NCBI GenBank assembly: GCA_033296885.1
Contig: MU864078.1
Span: 1-35,118 of the forward strand
DNA length: 35,118 nucleotides
Direction of reading: 5' to 3'
Origin: Triangularia verruculosa
Lineage: Eukaryota > Ascomycota > Sordariomycetes > Sordariales > Podosporaceae
Every line of letters begins with the position of its first letter. The stretch's first letter is position 1. Shown in pieces: positions 30,521 through 35,118 of the stretch. The position numbers were made by a program, and so were the translations under genes. Below the pieces are notes generated by a model. It did no database searches and had not been told where the DNA came from. It saw only the letters and a program-made list of their open reading frames with translations.

Positions 30521-33180
30521 CGTTCGTCGGAGATACTAGAAATAAATCTATAAGTTTTTCCAAAGATAGTTAAGTCTATATAATATTCGCGGTAAGAGGG
30601 AGAGGAAAATACGATTTTAGAGGGGCCTTAATCGTAGAATCCTATTAATTAGTACTTTTAGAGTTATTACTAGGGTAGGATAATATTATATTCTAGGTTA
30701 AATTTATTAACCTTAAATTCTAACTTAGTAAAATAGTCCTTTATCTAACGGAGAATTATAGTATCGGAATAAAGTATTCGCTTACTAGGATTCTTTTTTT
30801 TATTAAACGCTTAAAGATAGAATCTATATAGGTAAAAGAAAGTTTTAATAGAGAGATCGATAATAATATTTTCTAATAATATTAAGATTAAATTACTAAT
30901 ATCGAAGAGGACTTATACGGGAAACCTACGGGGGCGACCTTTAACGACCTTAATAATACTTATTTTAACGATAGACTATATTTTAACCTTTAGTTAACTT
31001 CGTAGTTATTTAGTTTCTTTCTTTTTTTCGGGGCGAATATACTTAACTTTAGCGATTATTATACTTATAGGCCGGTTACGTTTTATCGGCGTAGGTAAAC
31101 GGTTTATTAAAAATCCATTTTAGTACTAAATAAATTATTATTAAGTATTTCGAAGACCCGGGGTTTATCGTTAATAAAGTGCACTTTAATAGTATTAATT
31201 TATATTCTTTTAGGAAGTATTACTTCCTTTTTTTTATTCTTAGTTTTCCGCTTAACTCCAGCTACTTTAGGGGAAGCCGTAAAAAGATTGTTATTAAAGA
31301 TATCTTTTCTTATAAAGTAAGTAAAAGTATAATGATTACTGCGCTTATATTGCTAGTAAGTAGAACCGTCTTTTTTATATTTATCGATATTATTTTACGA
31401 AATTCTTATTAAGGCTTTGTTAATAGTCGTTTATTTAATATTTTTTAGATTGGGTTTAGCGTTTAATATTTTAGTAGATACTTTATTACTTTTTAAGGAT
31501 AGATTTAACGGTTATTAGGAGCGACTTTAGTGTAGAGGGTCCGATTTCGAGTGCTCCGAGGTTGAAATAAGTGTGTTCTTTTCCGTTCGATTATTAACGG
31601 AGATGTTAGGATTAGTAAGTATATTTTCGTAGATATAGCCGGCTTCCTAGATAATATAGAGGAAGTTTTTATCCGTGTTTAGGACCCCTTTTTATTTCGA
31701 GTAAATTAGTTTAGTGATTTTATCTGGAAGTATTTTCGAGATATAGTTTTAAAATATAATTCTTAACTATTAAATTACTTCGTTAAGATCTATAAATTTA
31801 ATTAAGTACTATAAAATATCTTTTTAATATTTAAGTTTTTGTATTTTACGGGTATTACGGTACTTTTCGGTTATATTTTGGAAATATTTTTTAATAATAG
31901 TAATAACATAATTATTTTAGATATTTATAAAACCGAGTTTTTGAATTTAATTAATTTGCTATTAATACTATATTTAGGCTTTTTTAATAAAGAGTAATTT
32001 AACTTAGTTAATTTTAATTTAGTTATTAAGAAAATTAGTAGGGTAGGAGTTTATATAAACTTTTATTTTAAATTATTAGGAATGGAATTTTGTAAGGTTT
32101 TTATTATTGTAGGTTAAGGGTTTTGTTATATATATTGGATTGACTTAAACCGGTATTTAGGAAAAGAGGCGAATAAGCCGAGTAAGGTTATCTCGGTCTG
32201 AAGGATTAGGTGATCGAGGGCGGTTATATAGAGCTAGGGGTCTTTTAGGTAGTTCTTTTTCTACTTTACTATTAGATTATCGACGTTTAGGTCGATTATA
32301 ATCGGGGTCTTTCAAATCTAAATTATTGGGATTAGAGGGTAGTTTTTTAGTAATAATATAGAATTAATATAACGTTAAAGGGAGGTTTCTTTTGTTATTA
32401 TTATTAAAAGCGGGTATTATATATATAGGGCCGGCCTAAGAAGATTTAAATTAAATATAAATTTGATAGAACGTGCGACGTACTTAAGTATCCTAGAGTA
32501 CTTAAGAGGTTAAGCGATTTCGGATATGTCGAGTTGAAGATAATACTTTAAAGGGGATAACGGTAGGAGGGTGTAATAGTTATATTGATATCCGTTATTT
32601 AAGGCTGCGTTAAATAAAGTTAATATTGGCGTTAAGGTTTTATTTTATTTAAATACGGAATTTGTTAAGAGCTTTCACTATAAACTGTTTAACTTATTTT
32701 AATATGTACTGTCTGTATTTGTTAAGAGTCGAGGGATTAATAAACTCCTTAGTTAAAAAGCTATCGATATTATAATTATATTTACCGGTTTAATTTTTAA
32801 CCCAGTTATTAAACTTCTTTTAATTCTTAACCTCCTTTTCGAAAGTTACTAGGGTAAAGTAATAGTAATTAGTAAACTTATATAGTTATTCGATAGTTTA
32901 CTTACGTTAACGTTTATTTTAGGTAATAACGGTAATAGTTTTTTAGATTTAATTTGTAAAAGTAATATTTACGTTTTTAATTTATTAACGGAAATACCGG
33001 ACTTATTATTTAAAGAACTAAATTCCTAGTTTAATTATATTAATGTAAATAGTATATTACTTTTGGATATATTTATATTAAAGCCTGAAATATTCGAATT
33101 TCTAATAAGCGATACGGTTTTTATTCTATTATTAAATACGCTGGCGAATACTTTCGTAAGCTTTGCTTATATAGCGATGG
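30521..33180 (-). other. Presumed gag and protease region of the chromovirus, decayed
   Basis: By position this is where gag and protease should lie. The sequence is among the most AT-rich in the window. I could not read a Gag motif, zinc knuckle or protease DSG motif with confidence. A 77-codon open frame at 31179-31412 on the opposite strand is best explained by chance in AT-rich DNA. Confidence 0.5.
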
Positions 33181-33693
33181 AGTTTAATAACTTAGGGTGC
33201 CGGGTCGAGGACGGTACTAAGTAAAGGCTAGATGTTGGAGGGATTATTTATGATAACCTCGAAATTCTGAGGTAAGTAGAGGGTGAGCTTTATATGGTCG
33301 TTGACCTGAATAGGCTCAGCTAAAGCGGAGCGACGGTACAGGGGTTTAGATATATTGTATAATGAGATAGATAGATCGTTACGATGGTTGCGAGCGGTCG
33401 TATATGTAGGCGATATTGGTAAAGGAAGATGCGCTGCGTAGTTTGGGATGGTAGGCCTGAACTGTGGAGAGCCTTGGAATGAATATTCTCCGGTGGTGTA
33501 GTTGGAGTTTTCGTCGATATTTATTTAAGGGTTGTAGGGTAGAGTAACTAGGCTTTTAACGATGTTTGAGGGGGCTGGTGATGACGCGTTGGATATTAAT
33601 AAAGAAGGAAATGAGGGGTAAGGTGAATGATGATTGGTGGTAGTGATAGGTAGTACGTGTGGTGTGTCGAACTTCAAATGGTTGAAGATTATA
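33181..33693 (-). other. 5' leader region of the chromovirus
   Basis: Read on the minus strand this follows the 5' LTR and is pyrimidine-rich with less decay than the coding part, as expected of an untranslated leader. The sequence next to the LTR is TATAATCTTCAACC. It lacks the TGG expected of a primer-binding site for a tRNA 3' end. Confidence 0.5.
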
Positions 33694-34025
33694 TGTGATA
33701 AGGGCTGATATTCAAGGCTTGGAACAGTAGTTTAATTGCAGTAATAATCTTCAATGGCCTTGAAGTCCATGATGAAGAAAGAAGAAGAAGAAGACTTCGA
33801 ATAGTATAGTGATCCTGAACGCGTATTTATCCTCCGTTAAGTGGTCTGTGCCCTCCTTGCCTCAGGCCTCTGCCAAGTCCTTCAATATATCACTGAGCCA
33901 GTAGGATTCCTTTGATACCCGCCATGCCTCTGATTGACTGCTTCACTTCCATCGGTTGGTTCACAACGTGCAGGTCGGCAGCTGTTAGACCGAGCTGTGG
34001 CCTGTTGGCTCTTTGCCGTGTGACA
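33694..34025 (-). repeat. 5' LTR of the chromovirus
   Basis: 332 bp; starts TGTGATAAGG and ends GTGTGACA on the plus strand. It is the partner of 26544-26872. Most differences from that copy are C/T or A/G at CA/TA or TG/TA positions. Confidence 0.95.
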
Positions 34026-34030
34026 CTTAG
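34026..34030. repeat. Target-site duplication CTTAG, right copy
   Basis: Matches 26539-26543 and directly follows the CA end of the LTR. Confidence 0.95.
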
Positions 34031-34083
34031 CTTCACATCCTCACGCGGTATGGCTAAGGTACGGTAGCTGGCTTACCAATTTC
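34031..34083 (-). other. Displaced host flank: possible 5' splice site of the protease gene
   Basis: Before the retrotransposon inserted, this sequence joined 26543. On the minus strand it holds TTG-GTAAGC with the GT at 34076-34075, a good fungal donor. Together with the GCAG acceptor ending at 26519 it would form a 71-nt intron in the uninterrupted allele, with the CTTAG target inside it. Only a few bases of a possible upstream exon remain before sequence of another repeat seems to begin near 34084 (TGTTGTAACACC on plus). This is an inference from splice-site sequences alone. Confidence 0.4.
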
Positions 34084-34187
34084 TGTTGTAACACCGGAAT
34101 CTGGACACAATTCGCCACGTAACTTCTCGCCGCTTTATCTGTCCTAAATTAGGCGGAGCTCAGGACCGGCTCATCTTCAGCTCCGGT

Positions 34188-34373
34188 CTATTTACCTCGC
34201 TTAGGGACTACTTAGGGTCTACTCACCTCGCTTAAGGACTATTTAGGGTCTACTTACTTCGCTTAAAAACTACTCAGAGTTTACTTACTTTACTTATAGA
34301 CTACTCAAGGTCTACTTACCTCGCTAATAAACTACTTAGGGTTTACTTACTATATTTAAAGCTACTCTAGGTT
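34188..34373. repeat. 31-bp minisatellite, about six decaying units
   Basis: Units begin at 34188, 34219, 34250, 34281, 34312 and 34343, each close to CTACTTACCTCGCTTAGGGA followed by CTACTTAGGGT. Successive copies become more AT-rich by C-to-T and G-to-A change, and the sixth is irregular. Confidence 0.75.
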
Positions 34374-34664
34374 ACTTATAATTTACTTACCCTACTAATA
34401 GTTTACTTACTTACTACTAATAATACTTTTATAAACTTATTTTATAACATTAATCTAGGACTCCTCTAAAAGTATTCTCTTACGAAAATTCATACTCTAG
34501 CAGCTTAACTTCGCATCTTAAATATTAAACCTATCTTATCTATTAACCTAACCCAATATCTTTAATATTATATAAAATATATAGTTAAAACGCATTACAT
34601 CTAGTCTATTTTAAAACTACCGTAAATAACTTTCTCTATAAGCTATAGCTTTAAGCGCATAACA
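34374..34664. other. AT-rich sequence without readable content
   Basis: No gene, element end or RNA gene is visible. It probably belongs to the same repeat as the minisatellite. Confidence 0.4.
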
Positions 34665-34946
34665 TTATAAGCCGGAGATCCTTACCTTTCCAAAGTATTG
34701 GCGTAATTCTCGAAGGTGGAAATACGTATATAATTGGAGCCGTATTTAGAAGTTACTTAACCCTACAGATATTAAGGGTTATAATAAAGAGCTAGAAACG
34801 GCTTTTAGATATAGTATATAAACCCCGTTTAAAAATAGAGTATATATTTCTATACTTCTTTATAAATTGGATATCCTTATTTTCTAAGGTATTAAAGTAA
34901 TTCTCGGAGGTAGAAATATATATATACCTAAAACTATATTTAAAAG
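34665..34946. repeat. Imperfect direct duplication of an about 85-bp block
   Basis: The block at about 34665-34755 (TTATAAGCCGGAGATCC..., GTAATTCTCGAAGGTGGAAA..., TATTTAGAAG) recurs at about 34859-34946 in a more AT-rich form. The offset is about 192-194 bp. The second copy ends exactly at the TGTTAACG tip at 34947. The source element is unknown. Confidence 0.55.
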
Positions 34947-35118
34947 TGTTAACGTGTGGCACATAATAGGTGCCGGGTAAGACCCAGGTGTTGAGGTGCT
35001 GGGTAGGTCTTCCAACTTCTTCCCACATAAGCCTAACTCGGCAGACGAGCTCCTTAGCCAAGCCTAACCTTGGCACTATACTATTATAGGTCTAGCGTAA
35101 CCTAAGACCTACCAAAGG
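34947..35118 (+). repeat. LTR-like terminus, TGTTAACG family, partial copy B
   Basis: This is the inverted counterpart of 1-93, starting TGTTAACGTGTGGCAC and running off the window. It includes about 83 bases (around 35006-35088) missing from the left copy. It is hardly mutated although the sequence before it is AT-rich and decayed, so it inserted later. Its body lies beyond the window. A minus-strand open frame crossing its boundary (34792-35076) is a chance read-through. Confidence 0.6.

Larger units (their letters stand above)
26544..34025 (-). mobile_element. Ty3/gypsy chromovirus, complete structure, RIP-decayed
   Basis: It is 7,482 bp long with LTRs at 26544-26872 and 33694-34025 and a 5-bp CTTAG target duplication. 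On the minus strand the order from the 5' LTR (right) is leader, presumed gag and protease, RT, RNase H, integrase, chromodomain, polypurine tract, 3' LTR (left). Chromoviruses use the chromodomain to steer insertion toward particular chromatin. The coding part is full of stops from C-to-T and G-to-A changes. No primer-binding site starting TGG is visible next to the 5' LTR; it may be decayed or of an unusual type. A solo LTR is nested at 29311-29833. The element separates the protease gene from its 5' part. Confidence 0.95.

Noticed and set aside
31179..31412. A 77-codon plus-strand open frame in the chromovirus
   Set aside because: It lies opposite the element's coding strand in very AT-rich decayed DNA, has Phe/Ile/Tyr-rich content from base composition alone, and has no domain.
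1..35118. The inverted tips at both edges as terminal repeats of one element spanning the window
   Set aside because: The tips face inward: the left tip at 93 cuts the gypsy RNase H that continues from 94. Ends of a spanning element would face outward.
1..35118. tRNA, rRNA or CRISPR-like arrays
   Set aside because: None seen. The tandem repeats here lack unique spacers, and CRISPR arrays are not expected in a fungal genome.

Overview
The window comes from a filamentous ascomycete (Pezizomycotina). It has short GT..AG introns, a fungal highly reducing polyketide synthase, Fot1/pogo-type and chromovirus-type Ty3/gypsy elements, and long AT-rich stretches that read as repeat genes shot through with C-to-T and G-to-A changes, as left by repeat-induced point mutation (RIP). 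I cannot name the genus.

Layout. Positions 1-16,147 are mostly RIP-decayed repeats. They hold an LTR-like tip cut by the window edge (1-93), a Ty3/gypsy relic on the minus strand (94-4649), and a pair of 1,173-bp inverted repeats (4651-5823 and 12970-14142). Between the inverted repeats lie two long decayed genes: one of unknown family (about 7462-9290) and one F-box/leucine-rich-like (about 10401-11450). An internally deleted Fot1/pogo element with TA target duplications sits there too (11803-12934). Beyond the right repeat come a 126-bp tandem repeat, another decayed ORF and a second Fot1/pogo relic.

Positions 16,148-26,543 form an island of normal composition with three host genes. The first is a polyketide synthase pseudogene (+) that has lost KS and AT but still shows DH, degenerate methyltransferase, ER, KR and ACP. 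The second is a secreted cysteine-rich protein (-) whose coding signal runs past its stop codon. The third is an ankyrin plus subtilisin-like (S8) protease gene (-). The synthase begins beside a piece of the same ORF that makes up the inverted repeats. The protease gene is cut at its 5' end by a 7.5-kb LTR retrotransposon.

Positions 26,544-34,025 are that retrotransposon, a minus-strand chromovirus. It has both LTRs, a 5-bp CTTAG target duplication, a polypurine tract, RT, RNase H, integrase and chromodomain. A solo LTR with its own TTATT duplication is nested inside. From 34,031 on there is a sliver of host flank, a decaying 31-bp minisatellite, a duplicated AT-rich block, and a second copy of the LTR-like tip seen at the left edge, in the opposite orientation.

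No working gene cluster is visible. The three island genes share no evident pathway. The window looks like a gene-poor, repeat-driven compartment in which host genes are being truncated, interrupted and mutated. All domain calls come from reading motifs by eye; no database search was run.
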